Part shown: positions 17,587 through 26,804 of the stretch, in pieces
Position numbering within the stretch: the first letter of the stretch is position 1
Layout: each line of letters starts with the position of its first letter
Assembly (NCBI RefSeq): GCF_000374025.1
Contig: NZ_KB893200.1
Coordinates: forward strand, 1-62,450
Origin: Spirosoma panaciterrae DSM 21099
GTDB lineage: Bacteria; Bacteroidota; Bacteroidia; Cytophagales; Spirosomataceae
Length of the DNA: 62,450 nucleotides
Direction: 5' to 3'
Notes under the pieces: model-generated
Told to the model about the DNA's origin: nothing
Seen by the model: only the letters and a program-made list of their open reading frames with translations
Databases searched by the model: none
Translations under genes and position numbers: made by a program

Positions 17587-18795
17587 TTAAAACAGAGAAT
17601 GCGTCAACAGAAAAAGGCTATCGTCGGGCTGGTTTACCTGACTGGGTAGGGGAGGCAGTTCAGTTGGGGCATAAACTGCCGATGCCACAATCATTAGCGG
17701 CCGGAATTCTTCGGGATGCAGAGCTTTGATTTGCTGGGATGTCCAGGCTTTTTTGCCTTCGGCATAAGGGAGCATCCACAGAAAGGCTTTTTTGATACTT
17801 TTCCCGTCGGGTGTTTCGTAACGCCACAGATCGACAGGAATAGCATCGGCCAATTGAGCGAGAATGAAAAAACCTTTCAGATTCATGACCGAGTAGTCCC
17901 AGGAGAGGGTTCGAGCCAGTTCATGCGGTTGACTGCCATCGGCTTTCAACTGACTCTGAATCCGCTTCATCGTTTTCTGTTCGATGATCTGTTTCGCCAG
18001 CCTTTTATCGTCCAGGAACAGCGCAAACGCAAGGGTCTGAACGTCATAATAGGTGCCGTGGTTGTTGTGTTCGTCTTCTTCGTCTTTGCCGATAGGGCTG
18101 TGCAGCATCCAGTCCAGAAACTGCCGAAACCAGTTTTGCAGCGCGGCATGGTCGGCGGATGTCCAGGCTTTTGAGTCTTTCAGTAGCTGAACTGAATCGG
18201 CCAGTTTGGCCAGTGCCCGCGTATCGATCAGGCCAATGCCGCGCCCCTCGGTAATGCCCGGAATGGCCTGCCCGTAGTTCAGGTTCGGGTTCATTTTGGT
18301 ATCGGGGTTCAGAAACCAGATTCGCAGTAACTCCGCAGCCCGACCGGCATAGATTTCATTACCGGAGAAATAATAGGCAGCGGCCAATATCTCTACGTTT
18401 CGGCAGAGGTCTTTCAAATACTCGGCATCCTGAATAGCAAACCGTTCGGGGTTGATCCGGCCATCCTTTCGAATGTAGGGCAACCCATTGGGTTTGGTTG
18501 AATCGGGCCACCAATAGGGACCGACACTCATATAGTCGTGCTTATTGCCACTAGGGGGCGTTTTGCTTTTTTCAACCACCGAATGTGCTTTCTCGGTGAG
18601 TACCTGATCGGCCAGTTTGAGCAGTTTGTTCCGGGCAGCGATCAGCGATTGATCACCTTTCTGAATTAATTCTTTGTTCGTTTTTAATAGGTTGGCATTC
18701 AAGAATGTAGAAGGCTTCGGAATCGATTGGGCAATGGCATTGATCCCTGTCAAAACAGAGAGGATGCAGCTGAGCAGAAAAGAGGAACGGTTCAT
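17587..18795 (-). CDS. Alginate-lyase-family (PL38-like) polysaccharide lyase
   Basis: The 402-residue protein has a signal peptide ending near INAIAQ and an all-helical toroid fold region. It carries motifs shared with its paralogue at 25623: VGPYWWPDS, TKMNPNLNYGQAIPG, GRGIGLIDT and EHNNHGTYYD, where Asn-Asn-His (His246) is the probable catalytic group. These match the Pfam Alginate_lyase family; CAZy PL38 members with this layout act on glucuronan. Expected activity is beta-elimination of a polyuronate. It lies upstream of the heparinase gene with 18 bp between them and is separated from the susCD part of the operon by a strong hairpin. Confidence 0.82.
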   Translation of the reverse strand: MNRSSFLLSCILSVLTGINAIAQSIPKPSTFLNANLLKTNKELIQKGDQSLIAARNKLLKLADQVLTEKAHSVVEKSKTPPSGNKHDYMSVGPYWWPDSTKPNGLPYIRKDGRINPERFAIQDAEYLKDLCRNVEILAAAYYFSGNEIYAGRAAELLRIWFLNPDTKMNPNLNYGQAIPGITEGRGIGLIDTRALAKLADSVQLLKDSKAWTSADHAALQNWFRQFLDWMLHSPIGKDEEDEHNNHGTYYDVQTLAFALFLDDKRLAKQIIEQKTMKRIQSQLKADGSQPHELARTLSWDYSVMNLKGFFILAQLADAIPVDLWRYETPDGKSIKKAFLWMLPYAEGKKAWTSQQIKALHPEEFRPLMIVASAVYAPTELPPLPSQVNQPDDSLFLLTHSLF

Positions 18796-18820
18796 AACGA
18801 AGGCTGTTCTGTATCGATTT

Positions 18821-18900
18821 TTTGTCCTTTCGACTGTAGGGGAAATCTCAATCCTACCAATTAGGAACTTTGAGGTTTCCCCTACGGTCGAAAGGATAAA
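18821..18900 (-). terminator. Long intra-operon hairpin between lipoprotein and lyase genes
   Basis: Arms 18821-18851 and 18870-18900 pair over 31 positions with three mismatches that can form G-U pairs in RNA. The loop contains a second small inverted repeat (TCCTA and TAGGA). It could terminate partly, protect the upstream susCD message, or be a dispersed repeat. The lyase genes start 26 bp later in the minus direction. Confidence 0.6.
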
Positions 18901-18983
18901 AGATTTCGTGAGTATAAAGGCTGAAAAATCAGAACTTCCTGAAAGATTGCACTCTCAGGAAGTTGCCCGTTCTAAACCTACAA

Positions 18984-19979
18984 TTAATTTAATTTTAAGC
19001 GCTTTATGCTGATGGTCATCGACTTACTGCCATTGTTGACCGAATTCACATACACATAGGCCGCGTAGGCTCCGTCGGCAGTTTTGACAAACGCACCCTG
19101 GTCGGCAGCAAAACCATAGGCATAATCAGCCGCGTTGGGGAAAGTGGTCTGCTGCAAATCCAGATCGTCGATGTACACGTCGAAACCAGTTGTACCCCGG
19201 AGTTGGGCGTCTTTCACATCCACCCGTTTATCGATGGCCGTACGGGTTTTGGCTAGCCCAGTTGGGAGGGTTACATCTTTCAGGTAATCGACGTTGGACG
19301 GAGCAACAATCGCATGACCAAACGCATAATTGCCCGTACCGAGTGTAGCCCGATAAATGTATACGAAGTCGATTTTGCTGGCCAGATTGTTCTGCTCCAC
19401 CTCCGCTTTAGTATACACGGCCATATCGGCAATCGACACATAGGCTTTCGCACCATCGACCAAAGCCAGGGATCGTTTCATATCCATCCGGCTGATGCGG
19501 TACGTCGGCGACTGATAGCTAACTTCCTTCCCGCTCGAGGAGGTGCCACTGAACCGGAAGGATACGTCTTTGCCTTTGGCGTCTTCGCCCGGATAATAAT
19601 AATACCGAAGCGTAACGGCCTTGTTGGTAGCGACATCAATGATTTTGGCACTCGAAACGGTCCCGTTCGTTACGGTATCGGTAGCCGTCTGAACCGGCTG
19701 ATCGACGCCCGTATTGCGGTTGGTATACCAGGAATACCCACTGAAACCCGTTCCTGTAGCCCCTGCGATGGTCGCTTCGGCCTTTACATTCTGGAGGTCG
19801 CCTTCGGTGGTGCCCAACGCATAGGCAAACTCAATCCGGTCGCCCACAACGGCTGGACCAGTGGTTTTTTTGAGTAGATCGTTACGAAGCGAGTCGGGGG
19901 TTACGTCTTTGGTCTGGCAACCCGTGGTGAGCATCCAGATTCCCAAAACCGATAAAACGGAGTATGTGATCGTTTTCAT
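18984..19979 (-). CDS. PUL-associated lipoprotein, unknown function (331 aa)
   Basis: I do not recognise a named family. The N-terminus is a lipoprotein signal peptide with lipobox LTTGC (Cys21), so the protein is probably anchored in the outer membrane and surface exposed. The rest is rich in Thr, Ser, Gly and Ala, with beta-strand-like stretches and no obvious catalytic motif. It ends MTISIKRLKLN. It lies 21 bp after the small lipoprotein gene in the susCD operon, the place where SusE/SusF-type glycan-binding lipoproteins are found. A binding role is inferred. Confidence 0.75.
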   Translation of the reverse strand: MKTITYSVLSVLGIWMLTTGCQTKDVTPDSLRNDLLKKTTGPAVVGDRIEFAYALGTTEGDLQNVKAEATIAGATGTGFSGYSWYTNRNTGVDQPVQTATDTVTNGTVSSAKIIDVATNKAVTLRYYYYPGEDAKGKDVSFRFSGTSSSGKEVSYQSPTYRISRMDMKRSLALVDGAKAYVSIADMAVYTKAEVEQNNLASKIDFVYIYRATLGTGNYAFGHAIVAPSNVDYLKDVTLPTGLAKTRTAIDKRVDVKDAQLRGTTGFDVYIDDLDLQQTTFPNAADYAYGFAADQGAFVKTADGAYAAYVYVNSVNNGSKSMTISIKRLKLN

Positions 19980-20000
19980 AGTCTGCGTAAGGGTTATGGG

Positions 20001-20396
20001 TTATTTCTGGACCGTAACGGTTACGGTATAGGTTTTACGCACCTGCCGATTGCCCGACACGACTGTATATTTTTGGGGCTGGGTATAGTCGGTCCAGATG
20101 CCCATAGTGGGTTCCACAATCGCGTCGGTCACAACACTGCAATAGGGCTTTACCCGCTGTATGTTGGTGCCAAATTTTGCCACCGCCGTAACCGTCAGCG
20201 CCGTGGTGTCGATAACGGTCTGCCCACTGACCAGTACCGTCCGGTGATCGGACCCGAGCAGGTCAAAAAAGGTCATGAAACACTGATTGCGGCCTGTGAT
20301 CAGCAAACCCGATTCGTCGATGGGCTCTTTGCCGCAGGAGAGCAGGCCAACGAGGGCCAGCATACCCAAGAATGTATAGAAAGATATTGATTTCAT
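20001..20396 (-). CDS. Small PUL-associated lipoprotein (131 aa)
   Basis: The N-terminus is a lipoprotein signal peptide with Cys21 in GLLSCGKEP. The mature part, about 110 residues, has alternating hydrophobic residues as in a single beta-sandwich domain and ends KTYTVTVTVQK, like the last strand of an Ig-like or DUF5018-type domain. It lies 28 bp after susD and 21 bp before the next lipoprotein gene. A cell-surface glycan-binding role is inferred from its position. Confidence 0.7.
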   Translation of the reverse strand: MKSISFYTFLGMLALVGLLSCGKEPIDESGLLITGRNQCFMTFFDLLGSDHRTVLVSGQTVIDTTALTVTAVAKFGTNIQRVKPYCSVVTDAIVEPTMGIWTDYTQPQKYTVVSGNRQVRKTYTVTVTVQK

Positions 20397-20424
20397 AATC
20401 GTAAGGTTGTCGGCTTAAGACGCA

Positions 20425-22152
20425 TTAGAGCCAGGGCTCATTCTGGACTATTTTCGAGTTGACTTCGATCTCTCCGGTTGGAATCTGGAAGATGTAATAC
20501 CGCTGGTAGTTCCGATCAGGGGCATTCACAAACTCGTCGCGGATACGGGTGCCCTGTGAGTCGTAAAGGACCTGGCCGCTGGGTGCGGGCCAGATTTCTT
20601 CCGCTTTGCGCCACCGTCGGATGTCGAAGAAGCGGTGACCTTCGCCAACCAGCTCTATAATGCGCTCCTGTTCGATGGCTTTAAAGAACTCGGCTTTTGT
20701 CGCAAATTTGGCCTGGTTCAATGCGGGTAAGTTACCTCGACGACGGATGCGGTCGAGCAGAGTGAACAGTTCGGCCGTAGGGCCTCCGTTGACTTCGTTG
20801 ACGGCTTCGGCATACATCAGCCACACGTCGGGCAGGCGCATCATGTAAATGTCCTGCGGGCCGTCGCTACGTCCGATACCACCCGTTTGCCGAACCCACT
20901 TGCGGAAAATATACCCGGCCGGAGCGCCATCGTAGTTGATGTACGTTACCCCATCGCGGCTACCGAACCGGAACGGGATGCTATCCTGTACAGTCAGGCC
21001 ATCGGTCGAGAGACGGAGCATTTTCTGTTCGTCCCACAGCATAGTGGCCCGCATCCGATAGTCACGCCCAACGTACGATTTCGGATTGGTTGCGCTGTTG
21101 GTTTGGGTCGTATTTTTCGAGAGAACCAGCGGTGGGGCAAAGTCACCCGTGCTGATAAGTTGGTAGCGGTTGGCCAGCCGGAACGTAGGCGCTACCCAGC
21201 ATTGGGCATTGCCCGTGTTGCGGGTACCGAAGTCGCGCATCAGTTCCTCACCCTGGCTTAGCAAAGGCCCACCAAACTGCACTGAGAAGATAATTTCGGG
21301 ATCGTACTCGTTGAAATACTGAAACAGGTGCCAGTAATTTGGATTGTCAATGGGCCCCGGATCGCCACCCCGGAAAAGCGGGATGTTCTTGTCGATGATT
21401 TTCTTGAAGTCAGCGGCAGCGGCTGTGTAATGCTTTTGGGCATCGGCACTGTTGCCTGCCGTTTTCATCCAGCAGGCCCAGAACAGGTTGACTTTGCCGC
21501 TGAACGCCCAGGCTGCCAGTTTGGTGGCCCGACCGAGGTTGTCGCCCGTATAGCTTTCGGGGAGCACATTGGCCGCAAAGCTCAGATCGGCCAGAACCGA
21601 ATCTTTCACGACAGCACGCGGGGTTCGGGTGAGCGTATACGCTTCGGCATTTCCGTCCAGCTTCTTGTTGAAAAACGGGACATCGCCCCACAGATCGATG
21701 AGTCGGAAATAATTCAGTGCCCGGATAAATCGCACTTCACCAACGAGCCGATTCATCAGGGCCAGATCGGACTGAGATTTCAGATTCGCCCGTAAGGTAT
21801 TGATGTTGCCCAGTACGTAGTTGGCCCGGTTGATGGCCCGGTAGCAATCGCTCCACAAAAAGCCGAAATTGCCGCTTGACCCAATAGGCCCTGGGCTAAA
21901 CGAACCCTGGTTGTTGCTGGTGCCGCGTGTGTGGACAAACTCCCCGGCTCCATCGAAATAGTAGTCGCGGTCGAAAGTAGTCCGGTTGGCTTCGTATACA
22001 CCATTGACGGCAAAAATGGCGTCGTCGGTCGTTTTCCAGAATAAATCTGACGAAAGCTGGGTCGTAGGAACCTGCTCAAGCAGGTCTTCGGTACAGGCCG
22101 TTATGAGGAATGCCAGACCCAGCAGAAGAGATAAAGATGTCAGTCGTTTCAT
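20425..22152 (-). CDS. SusD/RagB-family starch-binding-like lipoprotein
   Basis: The 575-residue protein has a lipobox (ITACTED) after a hydrophobic stretch, the SusD N-terminal pattern QVPTTQLSSDLFWKTTDDA, the tetratricopeptide-like helical region (RFIRALNYFRLIDLWGDVPF) and the C-terminal SusD region (RIIELVGEGHRFFDIRRW). SusD proteins form the lid of the SusC transporter and capture oligosaccharides at the cell surface. The start is 9 bp after the susC stop, as expected for the pair. The ligand is probably an oligouronide, inferred from the lyase genes of the same operon. Confidence 0.95.
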   Translation of the reverse strand: MKRLTSLSLLLGLAFLITACTEDLLEQVPTTQLSSDLFWKTTDDAIFAVNGVYEANRTTFDRDYYFDGAGEFVHTRGTSNNQGSFSPGPIGSSGNFGFLWSDCYRAINRANYVLGNINTLRANLKSQSDLALMNRLVGEVRFIRALNYFRLIDLWGDVPFFNKKLDGNAEAYTLTRTPRAVVKDSVLADLSFAANVLPESYTGDNLGRATKLAAWAFSGKVNLFWACWMKTAGNSADAQKHYTAAAADFKKIIDKNIPLFRGGDPGPIDNPNYWHLFQYFNEYDPEIIFSVQFGGPLLSQGEELMRDFGTRNTGNAQCWVAPTFRLANRYQLISTGDFAPPLVLSKNTTQTNSATNPKSYVGRDYRMRATMLWDEQKMLRLSTDGLTVQDSIPFRFGSRDGVTYINYDGAPAGYIFRKWVRQTGGIGRSDGPQDIYMMRLPDVWLMYAEAVNEVNGGPTAELFTLLDRIRRRGNLPALNQAKFATKAEFFKAIEQERIIELVGEGHRFFDIRRWRKAEEIWPAPSGQVLYDSQGTRIRDEFVNAPDRNYQRYYIFQIPTGEIEVNSKIVQNEPWL

Positions 22153-22161
22153 GCGTGAAAA

Positions 22162-25100
22162 CTAAAAGCTGAGGTTAAGGCCGAACGAATACGATTTCAG
22201 CAGCGGGAACGGGTCGTCGTTGTTGTCGGCATCGGCCACGCTGGTGCTTTTTTCGGGATCGACACCCCGGTACCGGCTGAACGTGAGCAGGTTTTCGGCG
22301 GTGACGTAGACCCGAATCCGGCTCATACCGATGCGGCTTGCGTATTTGCTGGGGACGTTGTAGCCCGCCTGGATATTCTTCAGACGCAGGTAACTAAAGT
22401 CATCCAGCCAGAACGTCGACTCGGCCTGGTTGTTTCCTCCTGATCCGGTTAGCAGACGAGGCAGTGTAGCGCCCCGATTGTCGAGAGTCCAGGTGTCGTA
22501 CCAGTGGTAATCCTGAAACGCGTTCCGGGCCGAGGGCACGTTGACCTGGTTGAACGGTTCCAGCCAGAAATCTTTCCGACCTGTGGCGGCCTGCCATAGA
22601 ATACTGACATCGAAGCCGCGCCAGTTGCCAAAGAGGTTGAAACCATACGTCGAGACAGGTTGATCGCGGTTAAACTGGGGTTGGGCCTGTCGGTCTTCGT
22701 CGGTAATCTGTCCGTCACCATTCAAATCTTTGTAGAGAATATCGCCGGGGGAGAAGTACTGCCCCTGAAAAGGCGCATTGGCGATGTCTTCCCACGACTG
22801 GGCAATGCCCGTCGACACACGGCTGTAAGCGAAGTGATAGGGCAGATTCAGGTAGGTGTAGCCCTTGCTCAGAAACTCGTTCCATTCCAGCAATTTGTTC
22901 CGGTTGTAGGCAAAGTTCAGGGTGGCGCCTACGTTGGCATCCCGGATTTTAGCCCGATACGTTACATTCAGTTCAACCCCGCGATTCTGGAGCTTGCCGA
23001 TGTTTACCCGTGGGGCATTGTACCCCGACAGGAACGTCGATAGAGACGAAGGCCGGATCATACCTGTGGTCAACTTCTGATACAGATCCAGTTCGCTGGT
23101 TAGTCGGCCACCGAAGAAGCCCAGATCCAGACCGACGTTGGTTACGTTGGTTTCTTCCCAGGAGAAGTCTTCGTTGATGATCTTGGCCGAACTAAACCCT
23201 TTCACAATCTTACCGTTGAAGATGTAGTTGGTCAGGTTGAAGATGTCCCGCTGCTCATACCGACCTACGCCGGAGTTGTTCCCCAGTTTACCAATCGACG
23301 CCCGTAGTTTACCCGACGATACTACCGACGAGAACCGTTTGAAGAAAGATTCGTCGGAAAAACGCCAGCCTGCCGAAGCCGACGGGAAGAAGCCGTACTG
23401 GAAGCCCGGCAGAAACTTACTGGACCCATCATAGCGGGCATTGACCTCGAACAGGTACTTATCATTAATCACGTAGTTGATCCGCCCGATGCCCGACCGA
23501 AGCCCTTCCGCATCGGAGTTGCCCCCGGCTGCCTGGGTAGTCGTCAGTGCGGCATCGATTTCGCTCAGGAGTGGGTTGATCCGGTCCTGACGGCTGGCCG
23601 ATAGATTCCGGTTGAACCAGTATTCTTCGGTATAAGCACCCAACAGGCTGAGTTGATGGTTGCCAAATAGGGTTTTGTTGTAGGTAATCCGGCCCTGAAG
23701 CAGCGTTTTATAGCCTGAGTTAACGGCATTACTAATCCCCGCGCTAGTCGCGACCAGGGTTCGGGCTAACTGACCCGTCTGGAAATTCCACTCGTCGGTG
23801 GGGTCGGAATAGCTTTTGGTAAACTGGTTGTAATAGCGAAGGCCATAATCACCCCGAACAGTCAGTCCTGTAATGGGCGTCCATTCGCCATATAGGTTCC
23901 CGTTGAACTCCTGCCGATCGCGGAAGTTGTGGTTAACTTCGAACTGGGAAAGCATGTTACGGGCAAACGCATCTTCGCCATACGCCATGATGCCCCCATA
24001 CTGACCCGTTGCTGAGTTATACGGCAGAATCCCCGCAATGGCGTAGCGAATGTCATAACCGGCTGTACCTGAGTACGTGATGAACCCCTCCGAGTTGGCA
24101 TACTTCTGATTCGACCACTGACCATCTGTTCGGATACCCACTTTGACATTATCACGGATTTTATAGTCCAGGTTGAAGCGGGTGTTGAACCGTTTGTAGT
24201 CGTGATTGATCAAGACGCCCAGTTCGTCGTAGAGTCCGGCCGACAGGTAAAAGTTCATCTTGTCGTTCCCGCCCGATGCCGAAATGTTGTGCGTCTGAAT
24301 CCGGCCGTGGTCGCGCAGAATGGTTTTCCACCAGTCGGTATTGGGGTATTTGATGGGGTCGACCAGCCCTTTCGAGAGCCATTCCTCAACCGTTCCGTAG
24401 CGATAAGTAGTAGAGGACGCACCGGCCGCCGATGCCCGCAGGTGCATAGTCAGCGAACGGGGATAGTCGGCAAAGTAGTTGTAGAAATTGGTTGGCTGCG
24501 ATAACCCGTAAGTGCCCGTGTAGTTGATTTGCGCTTTCTTGTTCTGAGAGCCGTTTTTGGTCGTGATCAGCACAACCCCGTTCGACGCCCGCGACCCATA
24601 GACCGATGCCGAAGCCGCATCTTTCAGAACCGAAATGCTGGCTACATCGTTCATGTCGATCCGATTGATGTCGACATCGGGCATTCCATCGACCACGATC
24701 AGCGGCCCGGAGTTGTTTACCGTACCCAACCCCCGAATGATCAGCGAGGCCCCACTACGCCCGGCCTGCCCCGTCGACTGCTGAACCGATAACCCCGGCA
24801 CTAAACCTGATAATCCAGATGATACGTTGGCAACCGCCCGGCTCGAAATTTTGTCGTCGATGGTAATAGCTGCAACAGCCCCGGTCAGGTTCTCTTTCTT
24901 CTGCGTACCGTACCCGACTACCACCACTTCGTTCAGGGTTTTGATGTCGGGAGCCATGGTAATATCGAGCGTAGTCTGGCTCGTAACGGTGACCTCCTGC
25001 CCCAGATACCCGATGGCCGATACCACCAGGGTTCCTCCGCCCGTAGGTAGGTTGATCGTGAATTTACCGTCGGCATCAGTGGTGGTTCCAGACTTGGCAT

Positions 25101-25275
25101 CGCCTTTCAGCACAACGGTTGCACCGGGTAAGCCAGTCCCTTTTTCATCGAGAACACGGCCATTAAATCGGTAGCTTTGAGTAGTCTGCCCCCAAACGTC
25201 TCCGTACAGCAGCAGGAGCGGCAGCCACCCGTACATTACCAAATGCAGAAATTTGGAAGATAAAGGTTTACGCAT
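22162..25275 (-). CDS. SusC/RagA-family TonB-linked outer-membrane transporter
   Basis: The 1037-residue protein has a signal peptide, an N-terminal carboxypeptidase-regulatory-like domain (about residues 35-110: GRVLDEKGTGLPGATVVLKG), the TonB box region LNEVVVVGYGTQKKENLTGA, a plug domain with IIRGLGTVNNSGPLIVVDG and a large beta-barrel ending in SFGLNLSF with C-terminal Phe. It imports oligosaccharides bound by SusD using TonB energy. It is the first gene of the minus-strand PUL operon. An array of phased GAAC motifs (25358-25425) upstream probably governs its transcription. Confidence 0.96.
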   Translation of the reverse strand: MRKPLSSKFLHLVMYGWLPLLLLYGDVWGQTTQSYRFNGRVLDEKGTGLPGATVVLKGDAKSGTTTDADGKFTINLPTGGGTLVVSAIGYLGQEVTVTSQTTLDITMAPDIKTLNEVVVVGYGTQKKENLTGAVAAITIDDKISSRAVANVSSGLSGLVPGLSVQQSTGQAGRSGASLIIRGLGTVNNSGPLIVVDGMPDVDINRIDMNDVASISVLKDAASASVYGSRASNGVVLITTKNGSQNKKAQINYTGTYGLSQPTNFYNYFADYPRSLTMHLRASAAGASSTTYRYGTVEEWLSKGLVDPIKYPNTDWWKTILRDHGRIQTHNISASGGNDKMNFYLSAGLYDELGVLINHDYKRFNTRFNLDYKIRDNVKVGIRTDGQWSNQKYANSEGFITYSGTAGYDIRYAIAGILPYNSATGQYGGIMAYGEDAFARNMLSQFEVNHNFRDRQEFNGNLYGEWTPITGLTVRGDYGLRYYNQFTKSYSDPTDEWNFQTGQLARTLVATSAGISNAVNSGYKTLLQGRITYNKTLFGNHQLSLLGAYTEEYWFNRNLSASRQDRINPLLSEIDAALTTTQAAGGNSDAEGLRSGIGRINYVINDKYLFEVNARYDGSSKFLPGFQYGFFPSASAGWRFSDESFFKRFSSVVSSGKLRASIGKLGNNSGVGRYEQRDIFNLTNYIFNGKIVKGFSSAKIINEDFSWEETNVTNVGLDLGFFGGRLTSELDLYQKLTTGMIRPSSLSTFLSGYNAPRVNIGKLQNRGVELNVTYRAKIRDANVGATLNFAYNRNKLLEWNEFLSKGYTYLNLPYHFAYSRVSTGIAQSWEDIANAPFQGQYFSPGDILYKDLNGDGQITDEDRQAQPQFNRDQPVSTYGFNLFGNWRGFDVSILWQAATGRKDFWLEPFNQVNVPSARNAFQDYHWYDTWTLDNRGATLPRLLTGSGGNNQAESTFWLDDFSYLRLKNIQAGYNVPSKYASRIGMSRIRVYVTAENLLTFSRYRGVDPEKSTSVADADNNDDPFPLLKSYSFGLNLSF

Positions 25276-25357
25276 AGCAATAAAGGGTTCTTAAAAATTG
25301 CTTGATGGGGCAATATTAGACGGCATGTGAATAAAAAATATGGGAATAATCTAAATC

Positions 25358-25425
25358 GAACGGTCTGTCCACCTCTTTGAACGCTTTTTAACCCTGCCGA
25401 ACGATTTGTCCTCTTTTTTGAACAG
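25358..25425. promoter_or_regulatory. Phased direct-repeat array upstream of susC, candidate regulator site
   Basis: Two imperfect 27-bp direct repeats (25358-25384 and 25399-25425) lie 41 bp apart. Within them GAAC occurs at 25358, 25379, 25399 and 25420, so the spacing is 21, 20 and 21 bp, about two helical turns. AraC-type regulators bind direct repeats on one face of DNA. The array is 83-150 bp before the susC ATG and about 200 bp before the divergent lyase ATG, so it could control both arms. The region 25276-25622 holds no gene; a full consensus promoter was not found. Confidence 0.55.
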
Positions 25426-25622
25426 TTGGCGTAATGGGCAAACCCGTGGGTGATGCTAAACTTGCAGCAGTAAAACGATGAGCGAAAAAGGCGGGTGAAA
25501 AAAGACAAGTTTACGATAACGATAGCCGAGGCTGGGTCGCTCATGCTGCTCATCTCGCTCCTTATTTATATGCTTTCCCTGATGCTGTAGTAGTATTGGG
25601 CCGTCAGATCATTTATGAAGCT

Positions 25623-26804
25623 ATGTATACGCTGATTCGGTTTCTTGCCTTCGTCATTGGGTCGTGCCTGCTAACGACCGTTTACGCTCAACCATCGGAA
25701 CGGGCGGTGGTACTGGCTACACTAAAATCGGTGGCGCTGGCCGAAGCCCGTTGGGCCATGCAGCAGCAACCCATCACCGTGACAGCGCAAACCTCTCCTC
25801 GAAGTGCAGGAGGGAAGCATGATTTCTTTTCGGAAGGGGATTACTGGTGGCCGGATACGATTAACCCGCAAGGCCCCTATATTCAGCGCGATGGCATGAC
25901 TAACCCCGACAATTTTGTGGCCCATCGACAGGCCATGATTCGCTTTAGTCGGATTGTTGGGGCCTTGGCGTCAGCTTATGTCCTGACCAAGGACGAAGCC
26001 TATGTTCGTCAGGCATTTCGGCACCTGACGGCCTGGTTTGTCGATCCGGCTACGCGCATGAATCCGTCCTTAGTCTATGCACAGGCAATCAAAGGGCGAG
26101 CAACAGGGCGGGGGATTGGGATCATTGATACGATTCATCTGATGGAAGTGGCGCAGGGTGTTCGGGTGCTGGAAAAGGCCAAACGTGCGGATAAAGCAAC
26201 CGTAGCGGCTATTCGGCGCTGGTTTGCGGAGTATCTGACCTGGCTAACCACGCATCCCTATGGGAAAGATGAGATGAATGCCAAAAACAATCATGGCACT
26301 TGTTGGGTGATGCAGGTAGCGGCTTTCGCCCGATTAACTAACAATGACTCGCTGATGAGGTTCTGCCGGAATCGGTACAAAACCATATTGCTGCCCGATC
26401 AGATGGCAGTTGACGGTAGCTTTCCACTGGAACTTCGCCGAACCAAACCCTACGGCTATTCGCTTTTCAACCTGGATGCCATGACGACCATCTGCCAGAT
26501 TTTATCGACGCCATCCGACAATCTCTGGACGTACCAAACGCCTGATGGACGGGGCATTCGGAAAGGTATTGCATACCTGCATCCGTTTGTTCAGGATAAA
26601 TCGAGCTGGCCGTTAAAGCCCGATGTGATGTATTGGAACGACTGGCCCGTAGCCCAACCGTTTCTGGTATTCGGTGCCGTTGCTTTTGCGCAAAGAGACT
26701 GGCTCGATACCTGGAAAAAGCTGGAGCATAATCCACAGGTCGAAGAAGTAATTCGTAATCTGCCCATTCGTAATCCGATTATCTGGTTAACCGAACCCCA
26801 ATGA
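25623..26804 (+). CDS. Alginate-lyase-family (PL38-like) polysaccharide lyase, divergent arm
   Basis: The ATG at 25623 gives 393 residues starting with a good signal peptide (MYTLIRFLAFVIGSCLLTTV, then YAQ). An in-frame ATG at 25596 would add nine unneeded residues. It is a paralogue of the gene at 17587-18795 and shares EGDYWWPDT, TRMNPSLVYAQAIKG, GRGIGIIDT and AKNNHGTCW (Asn222, Asn223, His224). The expected activity is beta-elimination of a polyuronate, probably with a different cutting pattern from the other copy. Its stop overlaps the GH88 start by 4 bp (ATGA), so the two are translationally coupled. Confidence 0.83.
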   Translation: MYTLIRFLAFVIGSCLLTTVYAQPSERAVVLATLKSVALAEARWAMQQQPITVTAQTSPRSAGGKHDFFSEGDYWWPDTINPQGPYIQRDGMTNPDNFVAHRQAMIRFSRIVGALASAYVLTKDEAYVRQAFRHLTAWFVDPATRMNPSLVYAQAIKGRATGRGIGIIDTIHLMEVAQGVRVLEKAKRADKATVAAIRRWFAEYLTWLTTHPYGKDEMNAKNNHGTCWVMQVAAFARLTNNDSLMRFCRNRYKTILLPDQMAVDGSFPLELRRTKPYGYSLFNLDAMTTICQILSTPSDNLWTYQTPDGRGIRKGIAYLHPFVQDKSSWPLKPDVMYWNDWPVAQPFLVFGAVAFAQRDWLDTWKKLEHNPQVEEVIRNLPIRNPIIWLTEPQ

